The notes beneath the pieces were generated by a model. It made no database searches. It saw only the letters and a program-made list of their open reading frames with translations, and had not been told where the DNA came from. The position numbers and the translations under genes are program-made. From Dama dama (taxonomy: Eukaryota > Chordata > Mammalia > Artiodactyla > Cervidae), in assembly GCF_033118175.1 (NCBI RefSeq), contig NC_083711.1:49936001-50000000 (forward strand): a DNA stretch of 64,000 nucleotides. Reading direction: 5' to 3'. Every line of letters begins with the position of its first letter. The first letter of the stretch is position 1. Of this stretch, positions 10,608-21,354 are shown one piece after another.

Positions 10608-11891
10608 CTTTTTTAGGATTGGAATGAAAACTGACCTTTTCCAGTCCTGTGGCCATTGCTGAGTTTTCCAAATTTGCTGACATATTGAGTGAAGCACTTT
10701 CACAGCATCATCTTTTAGGATTTGAAATAGCTCAACTGGAATCCCATCAGCTCCACTAGCTTTGTTCATAGCGCTGCTTCCTAAGGCCCACTTGACTTCA
10801 CATTCCAGGATGTCTGGCTCTAGGTATCATGATTATCTGGATCGTGAAGATTTTTTTTTTTTACAGTTCTTCTGTGTATTCTTGCCACCTCTTCTTAATA
10901 TCTTCTGCTTCTGTTAGGTCCATACCATTTCTGTCCTTTATTGAGCCCATCTTTGAATGAAATGTTCCCTTGGTATTTCTAATTTTCTTGAAGAGATCTC
11001 TAGTCTTTCCCATTCTATTGTTTTCCTCAATTTCTTTGCATTGATCACTGAGGAAGGCTTTCTTATCTCTCCTTGCTATTCTTTGGAACTCTGCATTCAA
11101 ATGGGTATATCTTTCCTTTTCTCCTTTGCTTTTCGCTTCTCTTCTTTTCACAGCTATTTGTAAGGCCTCTTCAGAGAGCCATTTTGCTTTTTTGCATGTG
11201 TTTTTCTTGGGGATGGCCTTAATTCCTGTCTCCTGTACAATGTCACGAACCTCATCCACAGTTCATCAGGCACTCTGTCTATCAGATCTAGTCCCTTAAA
11301 TGTATTTCTCACTTTCATTGTATAGTCATAAGGGATTTGATTTAGGTCATACCTGAATTGTCTACTGGTTTTCCCCACTTTCTTCAATTGAAGTCTGAAT
11401 TTGGCAATAGGAGTTCATGATCTGAGCCACAGTCAGCTCCCAGTCTTGTATTTGCTGACTGTATAGAGCTTCTCCAACTTTGGCTGCAAAGAATATAATC
11501 AATCTGATTCCAGTGTCGACCATCTGGTGATGTCCATGTGTAGAGTCTTCTCTTGTGTTGTTGGAACAGGGTGTATGCTATGACCAGTGTGTTCTCTTAG
11601 CAGAACTCTGTTAGCCTTTGCCTTGCTTCATTCTGTACTCCAAGGCCAATTTTGCCTGTTACCCAGGTGTCTCTTGACTTCCTACTTTTGCATTCCAGTC
11701 CCCTATAATGAAAAGGACATCTTTTTTGGGTGTTAGTTCTAGAAGATCTTGTAGATCTTAACAGAACCATTCAACTTCAGCTTCTTCAGCATTACTGGTC
11801 AGGGCATAGACTTGGATTGCCGTGATATTGAATGTTTTGCCTTGGAATTGAACAGAGATCATTCTGTCATTTTTGAGATTGCATCCAAGTA
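10608..11891 (-). pseudogene. BovB endonuclease/N-terminal region, inverted part
   Basis: Minus-strand BovB ORF from the endonuclease (SDH-type motif near 11412, preceded by the GDWNAKV-type region) through the linker. Frames at 11387-11154 (GKTSRQFRYDLNQIPYDYT, LDLIDRVPDELW) and 11259-10861 (MGSIKDRNGMDLTEAEDIKKRWQEY) are typical BovB. Frameshifted between blocks. The part downstream of 10608 lies beyond the composite insert at 10090-10120. Confidence 0.85.
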
Positions 11892-11896
11892 CTGCA

Positions 11897-12262
11897 AGTT
11901 CAGTTCAGTTCAGTTGCTCAGTCGTGTCCCACTCTTTGCGACCCCATGAATCGCAGCACGCCAGGCCTCCCTGTCCATCACCAACTCCCAGAGTCTACTC
12001 AAACCCATGTCCATCAAGTCGGTGATGCCATCCAGCCATCTCATCCTCTGTCGTCCCCTTCTCCTCCTGCCTCCAATCCTTCCTAGCATCAGGGTCTTTT
12101 CCAGTGAGTCAACTCTTCTCATGAGGTGGCCAAAGTATTGGAGTTTCAGCTTCAACATCAGTCCTTCCAATGAACACCCAGGACTGATCTCCTTTAGGAT
12201 TGACTGGTTGGATCTTCTTGCAGTTCAAGGGACTCTCAAGAATCTTCTCCAACACCACAGTT
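11897..12262 (-). mobile_element. BovB 3' tail nested at the inversion junction
   Basis: Minus-strand, 5'-truncated BovB terminus (agttcagttcagttgctcag ... ccaacaccacagtt). A 5-bp ctgca at 11892-11896 and 12263-12267 is a plausible target duplication. It lies exactly between the inverted and direct halves of the larger BovB. Confidence 0.75.
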
Positions 12263-13538
12263 CTGCACTCATCTCATACACTGGTAAAGTAATGCTCAAA
12301 ATTCTCCAAGCCAGGCTTCAGCAATACGTGAACCATGAACTTCCAGATGTTCAAGCTGGTTTTAGAAACAGCAGAGGAACCAGAGATCAAATTGCCAACA
12401 TCCACTGGATCACTGAAAAAGCAAGAGAGTTTCAGAAAAACATCTATTTCTGCTTTAGTGACTATGCCAAAGCCTTTGACTGTGTGGATCACAATAATCT
12501 GTGGAAAATTCTGAAGGAGACGGGAATACCAGACCACCTGAGCTACCTCTTGAGAAACCTATATGCAGGTCAGGAAGCAACAGTTAGAACTGAACATGGA
12601 AAAACAGACTGGTTCCAAATAGGAAAAGGAGTACATCAAGGCTGTATATTGTCACCCTGCTTATTTAACTTATATGCAGAGTACATCATGAGAAATGCTG
12701 GGCTGGATGAAGCACAAGCTGGAATCAAGATTGCTGGGAGAGATACCAATAACTTCAGATATGCAGATGACACCACCCTTATGGCAGAAAATGAAGAAGA
12801 ACAAAACAGCCTCTTAATGAAAGTGAAAGAGGAGAGTGAAAAAGTTGGCTTAAAGTCAACATTCAGAAAACTAAGATCATAGCATCTGGTCCTGTCACTT
12901 CATGGCAAATAGAAGGGGAAACAGTGCAAATAGTAGCTGACTTTATTTTTTTTTTGTGGCTTCAAAATCACTGCAGATGGTGACTGCAGCCATGAAATTA
13001 AAAGACGCTTACTCCTTGGAAGGAAAGTTATGACCAACTTAGACAGCATATTAAAAAGCAGACATTACTTTGTCAACAAAGGTCCATCTAGTCAAGGCTA
13101 TGGTTTTTCCAGTAGTCATGTATGGATGTGAGAGTTTGACTATAAAGAAAGCTGAGCACTGAAGATTTGATGCTTTGAACTGTGGTGTTGGAAAAGACTC
13201 TTGAGAGTCCCTTGGACTGCAAGGAGATCCAACCAGTGCATCCTAAAGGAGATCAGTCCTGGGTGTTATCGGAAGGACTAATCTTGAAGCTGAAACTCCA
13301 ATACTTTGGCCACCTGATGCGAAGTACTGACTCATTTGAGAAGACCTGGATGCTGGGGAAAATTGAGGGCCGGAGGAGAAGGGGATGACAGAGGATGAGA
13401 TGGTCGGATGGCGTCACTGACACAATGGACATGGGTTTGGGTAAACTCTTGCAGTTGGTGATGGACAGGGAGACTTGGTGTGCCGCAGTTCATGGGGTTG
13501 CAAAGAGTCAGACACGACTGAGGCACTGAACTGAACTG
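12263..13538 (+). pseudogene. BovB reverse transcriptase fragment and 3' end
   Basis: An open stretch from about 12268 to 12882 carries RT blocks: QAGFRNSRGTRDQIANI, FSDYAKAFDCVDH (motif A), GVHQGCILSPCLFNLY (motif B) and YADDTTLMAE (motif C). Beyond 12882 the frame is lost; the C-terminal domain reads in pieces to about 13390, followed by the tail ending in ctgaactgaactga. The frame is open upstream into the antisense BovB tail, giving a 291-codon fused frame at 12007-12882 that is an accident of insertion. Confidence 0.88.
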
Positions 13539-15204
13539 ATATGAAATTTGTTTTAAAAATTGCATCTTTTTTTGGCAGGGTAGTAGTAGGTTATAAAAAT
13601 GAAAATTAAAGAAATAATATAGGATAAAAATTAAAAAAATTAAAAGTTTAAAAAATGATGATAGCAAAATATATCTAGGAATTTCTCTGGAGCTCTTGCG
13701 GGCAGTGTGGGGTCAGTTCAGTTTCAGGAAGTTTCTTTTCCAGCTTATACTTCCTCTCAAGGTCTATAGGCCCCTTCCCCAGTAGTCAGTGCTAACTACA
13801 GGGCTTTAATCTGTTGCACCTGTCACTTCCAAAGCGGTTCCCTGTGTTTATTTTGGCTTCATCTGTTTGCAAGTCTCTTCAGTGTCTAATTTCTGCCCTG
13901 ACACAAGGGGGCGAAGGTGGTTACTTATTTAGGCTCACTTGTTCAGTCGTGCTGCAGGGAGGGAGGAGCTCTGCAAACAATCATCACTGGCGTGTGTGGG
14001 GAGTGCTCGAAGTGTCTGGGCCACACTGGGTTTGCCCCCGCTCACGGCATGTGTGCTTTCCCGGTCTACACTGCTCAAGCTCCAGGTTGCTCTGCTGGGA
14101 ACTGTCTAAAGCCGGCCCTGGGTTGCGTGCACTTCCCAGGTCTAAGCTGCTCAGGTTCAGTTTCTCAGGTACTCCACAAAGGCGCAGACTCGGTTGGGCC
14201 TGCGTTTTGTGCCCTTCCCAGGTCCGAGCAGCTCATGCGACCAGGTGCTTGATGAGCGCAGTCTACCCAGGTGGGCGATGCATCTTATCACCTCCCCGGT
14301 CCCAGCTGCTCAGTTCCCCGAGTGCACAGCAGGAGCACCATCTCAGGTGTGCTGTCTGTCTCCTCTGGGGAGCTGATCTCCGGCTGCGACTCTCCTGGCA
14401 GACCTCAACCGCCCAGGATCCCAGGAAGACTTGGTTAGCAGCTGGGAGCCTGCTTGCAGTTTGGTGGAGGATGCCGTCTCTGGGGCCGAGATTGCCCCTC
14501 TCCTTCTGGCTCTGGCTGTCGCCTGCCTGCCTCTCTGCCTCCGGCGGGGAATGGGCTGGTCCGCAGCCGGCTAGCTCTCCTGTAGTATTCGCTCAGTCCT
14601 TAGTTCTGTGAGCGGGCCGGCAGTGCCTTAGGTTAGAGCTTTTCCCAGAAAAGTTTTCTCTCTCTCTCTTTTTTTCTCTGTCTCTGGCTATCCCACAGTT
14701 TGGGTTGCTATCTCACGTTAGCTCCCTCAGATTGCCCTCAGGGCATTCAGGCCCAGTCCTTACCCTAAGCAACGCAGCCTGCTTGCTGGTGGTGGATGTG
14801 AGCGTCTGAGCTACTTTTCCGCTGGGAGTTGCGGTTAGGCATGTAATCTGTGGGTTTTATTTATTTATTTTTCTTCCCTGTTATGTTGCCCTCTGAGATT
14901 CCAAAACTCCCCACAGACCCACCGGTGAGACGGTTTCTTCATGTTTGGAAACTTCTCTTTCACGACTCCCTCCCCGGGATGGGTCTCCATCCCTAACTCT
15001 TTTGTCTCTCCTTTTATCTTTTATATTTTGTCCTACCTCCTTTCGAAGACAATGGGCTGCCTTTCTGGGTGCCTGGTGTCCTCCAGCAGTGTTCAGAAGT
15101 TGTTTTGTGTAATTTGCTCAGCGTTCAAGTGATCTTCCAATGAACTTGTGGGGGGAGAAAGCAGTCTCCCTGTCCTATTCCTCTGCCCTCTTAGGGCTGC
15201 TCCC

Positions 15205-15217
15205 TATCTGTAGACTT
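15205..15217. repeat. Target-site duplication of the minus-strand L1, 5' side copy
   Basis: tatctgtagactt, identical to 3305-3317. Confidence 0.93.
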
Positions 15218-15345
15218 TCTAATGATGGGTATTCCGACCAGTGTGATGTGATACTTCATTGTAATTTTACTGTGAAACTTCCTAATGATTAGCAAGGTCT
15301 AATATCTTTTCATATGATATGGGCTATTTGTATTTGACTATTATT
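15218..15345 (-). mobile_element. Older L1 ORF2 C-terminus, third part
   Basis: Resumes the L1 interrupted at 3317 (tctaatgatgggtattccgaccagtgtgatgtgatac, antisense of a standard ORF2 C-terminal stretch). Fades at about 15345, the 5' truncation point. Confidence 0.8.
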
Positions 15346-17289
15346 TTTAATTCTGCACTGCTTCTGCCAGCTTCTTACTTTCAGACCTCGCTCTCAGATT
15401 CCAGTCTGCATTAAACTCCAGGCTGAACTCTCCTTCCCGTGGCTGATTGTCGGCGCTCTCCAAAGACCGAGCGATAATGACACAGCCCTGGCTCTTCCTG
15501 CTACAGCTTGTTTTCTAACAGTGTCCCACCTCTACCCATCCAGCTTGAGCCCTGGGGCACAAATCCCGTCAGAAGTGTGCGCTCTTGCCAGCTGCTTGGG
15601 GGGCTGGGACAAGGGTGCTGTATTTAGGAGTTATGTGATGGAGACATAGATGTTTCTAAGGAAGCTTAACTGATTAGCCCAGTGAAGCCTTAACAAAATT
15701 GGAGCCTGCTCCGGTTACTGTAGGAAATACGTGCTCACAAAATCACTTCCTACTTTTCCATGCTGAGTCATGTCCTGCTTCTTTCATATTCTCAAGTCAT
15801 AATAGCTATCGTCAGTGACACAAAAACATTTTCCTAATTAGAGAGTTCTACACTCTTGAAGACAAGGTTTATTTTTTAGTTCAATTCTAAGAGAAGAAGC
15901 AAGCCGTTAAGTTTTGGGGACTAAATCTTTCCATTCCCCGCAAGCCTTTACAGCACCCCCACTGGTCTGTGAGAATTAGGGCAAATTCCAAACCTTTCTT
16001 TGCCTTAGTTTGCTCATTTGTGAAAGACAATTATGATGCCAAACTTAACCATTTGTTGTGAGAAATTCCTGTGATAATGGTACAGAGGGTTTACATAGCT
16101 GATTTCTTTTTTGTAAGCTTTCTTCAACTTAACTTCATTTTACTTCCAGAGAGTATCTTATCTTTTTCCTAATTGAGAGGGAAATATCTAAAAAAAAATA
16201 TAGTCAATCAGTTGAATTGTAATTTCCATCTCAAAATGTTCCTTTATGTCCAGTCTTTCTCTGCCCCTCTGTAATTTTGAGGTCACTCTGCTACCTTCTT
16301 TTAGAACTTGGTCCTGGAAGTGTGATGTTTTTGAAATACTAACCAGTGCTGTTGTTTTTCCCTCGGATACTTTCTTTTCTATCTTTCTTTCTTCCTTGCC
16401 TCCATAAAAATAACAAGCCCATACTCACTGTCTCAAGAGTGGGAGAAAGGTCTGAGCCTTCTCTTTTCCTCTTAAGCATTGAAGGAAGAAGGAGACCTAG
16501 ATCGAGGTGGCTTGAATAGTAAGGAATGTAACTTCTCACTGTTTACCTCCCTTACCACTAAGGATTGCTTGGGTTGTCAGAATACAGATGGATAAGGAAG
16601 GGCAGGAAAGCTGGGGAGTTTCTAAGGAAAGTCATGCATCCTGCTCTGGGTCAAGTCCAGGACTTTGGCAATAGCTCCAGAAAACTTGTGTGACCCGAGA
16701 GCAGAAAGGGCCTATAACTCATTTCCGTTTAGCGCTCTGGGTAGGTAGTGAGACAATAGAGAAAAATGGCTCTGTGGTATAAGTCTAGCCAGATGGGACA
16801 CCTCATAGAGTGTCTCACGCTTTTGTGAATTGTGGTGAGGGTAGTTGCCAATGATGTCTTTGCTTTAAAGAATGGTGCAGAAGGGACAGTGCAGACAGAA
16901 ATCAAAGGTTATGTTTCCAGGTTCCCAGATGGACTAGCCACCACAGACAAGATGTGATCATGGATGGGTCAGCAGGCGCCAGTGTGGGGAGATGACTTAG
17001 AGGTTGGAATGCAAGTGCTCTTTCAATTCTCCATCCCTACTGCAAACACACAAGACACATAGGCACACAGACACACACATGTCAGCCTTGCCTGTGTACA
17101 TCAACCATGTACATATACATGCATACCTTAGCACTAGGTAAGATTCCAGAATTTAGATGAAAACAAACTCAGGGGAAATTAGATTACATTTCTACTACTG
17201 GAGAATCAGAGAGATTGGATTCTGGAAAAAATAAATTGTGTTTCTTACACATCAGGCTTTGTAGACTAAGATATATATCTGCCACAATT
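15346..17289. other. Unassigned sequence with one MIR-like piece
   Basis: No long open frame and no young repeat. A few CpGs near 15440-15480. A sense MIR-like stretch lies at about 15960-16075 (gggcaaattcc..., cctttgccttagtttgctcatttgtg). A CA-rich patch occurs at 17050-17090. Nothing else seen. Confidence 0.5.
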
Positions 17290-17678
17290 TATTAACTATC
17301 CTTTCTTTCTACTTGTTTCTCTTTTACCTTTTTTTTTACTGAGATATAATTGACATCATCATCACAATAACCATCTGTCACCATACATAGTTACAAAATA
17401 TAAAAATTTTTAAATTTCTTTTTTGTTTCTTAAAAATTGAGGTATAATTGATTTACAGTATTATGTTAGTTTTAGGTATACAGCTTAGCGATTCAAAATG
17501 TTTATAGATTATACTCCTTTTTTAGTTTTCAGAAAATATTGACAATTTACTCTTGTAGTTCATTTACTTTCTACATACTAGTTCATACCTCTTAATCGTG
17601 TACCCCTACCTTGCCCCTCCCCACTGCCTTCTCTCCATTAGTAACCACTAGTTTGTTCTTTATGTCAGGAAGTCTGCT
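17290..17678 (-). mobile_element. Old L1 3' end remnant
   Basis: Two antisense L1 3'-terminus-like stretches (ttactgagatataattgacat near 17338 and aaaaattgaggtataattgatttacag near 17431), then a 3'UTR-like block with gtaaccactagtttgttc. Diverged. Confidence 0.65.
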
Positions 17679-17815
17679 TCTTCCTTTCTTTCTTTCTTCC
17701 TTTCCTTCTTTCTCTCTTCCTCCCTCCCGTCTGTTCTCTCCTTTCCTTCCTCCTTGCTTCCTTCCCTCCCTCCCTCGTTCCTTTCCCTATCTCCCTCCCT
17801 CCTTTCTTCCCCTTT
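17679..17815 (+). repeat. Polypyrimidine (CCTT)n-type tract
   Basis: About 135 bases almost wholly C and T with ttcc/ctcc repeats. It produces spurious proline/serine-rich frames. Confidence 0.9.
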
Positions 17816-18634
17816 ATCATTTTGCATTATCCATCTCTTTCACTTTCCACAGCTTCTTTCCTCTTGGTTTATGTACATACTCAGGACTTTTCTAACACTG
17901 ATGCCAAAAAATTGTAAAACTCAGGACCTCTACCTTATTAATACTGTCTGTTTGGAGCCCACCAGACTTCAGATAATCTCATTATTCTCTTAGCTCCTGT
18001 TTGTGTCAATTGGTATAGAAAATACTAGACTCCCAGGTCCCATTTCATCTACCACTTAAGTTCTCATACAGTTTGGTAAATTTCCAATATTGTACTATCT
18101 CCAGTTCCTCCCCAACTCCTGAACTTCTATTGGAACTTTTGGAACTCATGAGACATCATAGTGAAAATTTTAAAGCATCAGCTGTTTGCATTCTTGTGTC
18201 CTTACGTTTTCAAGTCCATGTTCCAGTCGTCCCCTCCCATGCCCTGTATTACAGAGGGCAGAGCTCCTCAAAACTCCCCTGTTAGCTGGCTGCCAGCTAG
18301 ATTGTGCCAACAGAAAGCATTGATGGGACATCAAAGGGCGACAGGAAAGGAGAGGCCAGGGCACCCTTCTTATTCTCCCCCTTTCAGTCTCCAGCAGGGA
18401 CTACAGCTTCTCTTTGGCTCTTATTCCTCTTGGATGACTTTCCTCTGTGGCCCCAGTTCCCACGAATCCCAGTTCCTGCCAGGTGATCCAGTTCCTGGGC
18501 TCTGGTACCATTACCACCTCCTCTGGGATCCCCAGTCAAATCAGTGATGGGCATACTCTTGCCAATCTCTGAGTTGCTTTACTGTACCTTTAGCTGTTCC
18601 AAGGGCTTTTATAACCAGGTCTTTGTGGACAGGG
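17816..18634. other. Unassigned sequence
   Basis: No recognisable repeat or convincing coding frame. Overlapping short frames at 18073-18547 on both strands have no family features. Confidence 0.45.
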
Positions 18635-18842
18635 GTGTGGTGGTGGGGGGAAGGAGAGGGTGAGACAAACTGAGAGAGAAGAATTGGAACATATATATTA
18701 CCATATGTAAAATTAGATAGCCAGTGGAAATTTGCTGTATTATGCAAAGAATTCAAATCTAGTGCTCTGTGACACCTAGAGGGTTGGGGTAGAGTAGGAG
18801 GTGGGAGGTGGGAGAAGGAGGGGACATACATAAACCTATGGC
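18635..18842 (+). mobile_element. L1 3'UTR, part before the BovB insertion
   Basis: Parallels the L1 3'UTR at 38050-38250 (gagggtgaga, attaccatatgtaaaat, agccagtgg, gacacctagagggttgggg, cctatggctga). Continues at 19682 (ttcatgttgatatatgacag) to an A-rich end near 19765. Confidence 0.75.
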
Positions 18843-19681
18843 TGACTAAAGCACAATCTGGAATCAAGAATGCAGGGAGAAATATCAATAAACTCAGATT
18901 TGCAGATGACACCACCCTTATGGCAGAAAGAGAAGAAGAACTAAAGAGACTCTTGATGAAAGTGCAAGAGGAGGATGAAAAAGTTGACTTAAAGCTCAAC
19001 ATTCAGAAAACTAAGATCATGGAATCTCGTCCCATCACTCCATGGAAAATAGATGGGGAAGCAGTGGAAACAGTGAGAGACTTAATTTTTTTGGTCTCCA
19101 AAATCACCGCAGATGGTGATTGCAGCCATGAAATTAAAAGACACTTACTCCTTGGAAGGAAAGTTATGACCAACCTAGATAGATTATTAAAAAGCAGGGA
19201 CATTACATTGCCAACAAAGGTCCAGCTAGTCAAAACTATGGTTTTTCCAGTAGTCATGTATGGATGTGAGAGTTGGACTATGAAGAAAGCTGAGCACCGA
19301 AAAATTGATGCTTTTGAACTGTGGTGTTGGAGAAGACTCTTGAGAGTCCCTTGGACTGCAAGGAGATCCAATCAGTCCATCCTAAAGGAGATCAGTCCTG
19401 GGTGTTCATTGGAAGGACTGATGTTGAAGCTGAAACTCCAATACTTCCAATACCTGAAACGAAGAGCTGACTCATTGGAAAAGACCCTGATGCTGGGAAA
19501 GATTGAAGGCGGGAGGAGAAGGGGACGACAGATGATGAGATGGCTGGATGGCATCACCGACTCAATGGACATGAGTTTGAATAAACTCTGGGAGCTGGTG
19601 ATGGACAGGGAGGCCTGGCATGCTGCAGTCCATGGGGTTGCAAAGAGTTGGACTCGACTGAGTGACTGAACTGAACTGAAC
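18843..19681 (+). mobile_element. BovB 3' part, 5'-truncated
   Basis: Starts inside RT just before the catalytic YADD region and continues to the tgaactgaactgaact terminus. Inserted in an L1 3'UTR at gctga/ttcatg. Confidence 0.9.
18920..19669 (+). pseudogene. BovB RT C-terminal open frame (fragment)
   Basis: 250 codons stay open: KVDLKLNIQKTKIMESRP, SKITADGDCSHEIKRHLLLGRK, VVMYGCESWTMKKAEHRKIDAFELWCWRRLLRVPW and LEKTLMLGKIEGGRRRGRQMMRWL. This is the thumb and C-terminal domain of the RTE-type polymerase. The RT active site is only partly present upstream (FADDTTLM near 18899, in frame). It lacks the endonuclease and most of RT, so it is not functional. Confidence 0.88.
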
Positions 19682-19765
19682 TAATTCATGTTGATATATG
19701 ACAGAAACTAACACAATATTGTAAAGCAATTATCCTCCAATTAAAAAAATTCAAATAAAAAATAA
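19682..19765 (+). mobile_element. L1 3' terminus, part after the BovB insertion
   Basis: ttcatgttgatatatgacag followed by the gtaaagcaattatcctccaatt terminus and an A-rich tail. Confidence 0.75.
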
Positions 19766-20705
19766 TGTTAGCTATAAAGAAAAAGAAAAAACATTAAAAA
19801 GAGCTACCTTGTGTGGGCTTTCTTCTGACCCAGTCCCTAAAATACACTTTTTTTTTTCACCTTCCTGCTCTGACTGAAACCAAGATCTGCCTCTGAGGAT
19901 CTATTTCCTCAGCAGTACTTCCGATTTGGGACAGCTTTTATATCCTGTTGAATCTATATGTGAGTCAAGTATCTGCTTGTTTCTTACTGCCATTTTCACA
20001 CTGTTCTTCTTCCATTCTCTGTAAGCCATTTCAACTGTGAATCTCATTTGAATCTCAATCTCATTTAGACTATGTCATCTATTCTCCTCCATCTTATCCT
20101 CCTTGGGTCATTCATTTATGGATGATATTAGCTACTGGCTCTTTGTTATTCTCTTCAGTATGATTCCTGCCTTAATTCTTGGATATATGAACACTCATGT
20201 AAATGACCTCTCCAACAGTCTGCCTTTTCCACTTCTGAAACTTTTCTCTGCTGATAATATCTCCTTCTACTCTACCTTAACTATCCATTTTCTTGGTGAT
20301 ATTCTGGGTCTTATTATTTTCAATAACTACATCTCCCTCAAAGTCTTAGTTCAAATATATCCCAGCCTCTGATCACTCCCTTTAGTGACCTGTATTTCCA
20401 GGTCACACTCTCTAGTACTCAAATTTCATCAGTCCCTCCATCCCAGGATGGTTTTCAGTTTATTGATTCTTCTGCCTTTTCAGTGCTTGTTACTCTCCAT
20501 GCCTTTATTTCTCTCTTTATCTAGATCTAATTCCATGTCAATTGTTACTTACTCCCATGTATACACTTCAAATACCTCAAAGTGCTCTCTTGCTTTATTG
20601 TACTCACTTGTCAAAACTCCATACCTGGTTAAAACCAGTTTTCTGTCTGCACCACACCTGAATCTGAGCAGGTGCATACATCTGGGCAGAAATATAGCTC
20701 CATGC
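19766..20705. other. Unassigned, pyrimidine-rich sequence
   Basis: No young repeat. It may include an ancient repeat around 20100-20660 that I cannot place. Two open frames (20103-20372, 20385-20729) lack any family motif. Confidence 0.4.
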
Positions 20706-20815
20706 TTTTTTCCCCTAAGATTGCTTTAGCAATTTGGGGTCTTTTGTGGTTTCATATACGTTTTAGCAATTTGTGAAAAAGGTCATGGATGTTTTGACAG
20801 GAGTTGCATTAAATC
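20706..20815 (-). mobile_element. Small L1 ORF2 remnant
   Basis: Antisense L1 RT-region wording (aagattgctttagcaatttgggg ... gttttgacaggagttgcattaaatc), parallel to about 5423-5530. Very diverged. Confidence 0.6.
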
Positions 20816-21354
20816 AGTGGCCAAAACCTTCAACTACTGTTATTTACCACTTCACTTGTATGTACAAGCTGTCCATGAAGGCTGACACTGAGGCCAAGTT
20901 AGCCTGAATGCAGAGGCACCACTATGCCAGAGGCTTGGATTGCTAACTCCAAATCTGGACATGAAGAGAATTCTATCTAGAGATCAAGGACTGTTATGTA
21001 TATCGAATGTCTATTTTGTGCTTCCAAATGTCAGGAATAGAGAAGTTAATAAAATATGGTTCCCACCTCAAACCACGTATCATGTAAGTATTCCATCTAT
21101 GAAATGGGCACGTGACAGTTTTGCCTCTTCAGTCAGCATATTTTATGAACACCTGGTCGATCACTTTAGGATGAGTAAGCCACAAGTGCACTCCTTTTTG
21201 TCTAAACCACTAAATTAAGTTAATTCATACCATATGTTAGCTACTCATAGAAATACCACCAGAAGCTAGGATAAGAATATAAATATATGATTCCTTTAAA
21301 GATTCATTTCCAAGTTTTCTGAGTAAACTGTATGGTTAATAAAGAAAATAAAAG
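20816..21354. other. Unassigned sequence up to L1 start
   Basis: No feature recognised. gaaaataaaag at 21344-21354 resembles gaaagtaaaa at 38324-38333 and may be the old L1's target duplication. Confidence 0.4.

Larger units (their letters stand above)
10090..13538 (+). mobile_element. BovB LINE with 5' inversion, carrying nested insertions
   Basis: The 3' half (12263-13538) reads on the plus strand from mid-RT to the (tgaac)n end. The 5' half (about 10090-11896) is the upstream endonuclease region on the minus strand. The inverted part ends inside the same RT stretch where the plus part begins, with only about 15 bases missing. This is the arrangement left by twin-primed integration. A near-duplicate atatgaRaWttg lies at 10078-10089 and 13539-13550 (10 of 12 matching). 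It sits in the A/T-rich part of the L1 5'UTR. A CpG/BOV-A2 composite (10121-10607) and a BovB tail (11897-12262) are later insertions. Confidence 0.82.
3318..15204 (-). mobile_element. Full-length ruminant L1 (L1-BT type), interrupted
   Basis: The outer limits are set by the exact 13-bp duplication at 3305-3317 and 15205-15217. Reading on the minus strand: a 5'UTR of about 3 kb (15204 to 8964, with insertions), ORF1 (8963-7996), ORF2 (7995-4207), 3'UTR and an A-rich tail. Removing the nested BovB and SINE material leaves roughly 8.2 kb, in keeping with a full-length ruminant L1. Both ORFs are broken by frameshifts and stops, so the copy is dead. It hosts a BovB tail at 3696-4206 and a large BovB complex at about 10087-13538. 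Confidence 0.92.
8964..15204 (-). promoter_or_regulatory. 5'UTR/promoter region of the minus-strand L1, interrupted
   Basis: The 5' end at 15204 matches the start of the plus-strand L1 at 26571, with divergence. On the minus strand it has a CpG-bearing GC-rich first part (15204 to about 13680), an A/T-rich segment, tandem units of about 145 bp (9945-9505) and a lead-in to ORF1. About 3 kb belongs to L1; 10087-13538 is inserted BovB material. The 5' terminal caagatggcgg-type motif, intact in the younger copy, is degraded here (gggagcagccctaagagggc). Confidence 0.8.

Noticed and set aside
11897..12262. The whole 10.1-13.5 kb BovB block as three unrelated insertions
   Set aside because: The inverted and direct halves are consecutive in the BovB ORF and share a candidate duplication, so one inverted insertion plus one later tail is simpler.
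13814..14611. 265-codon plus-strand frame as a host gene
   Set aside because: It lies antisense to the GC-rich 5'UTR of the minus-strand L1 and begins at TTG, not ATG. It is kept only as part of the antisense-frame finding.
17611..17895. Proline/serine/leucine-rich frame as a secreted or structural protein
   Set aside because: It is a translation of the CCTT polypyrimidine tract and flanking L1 remnant.
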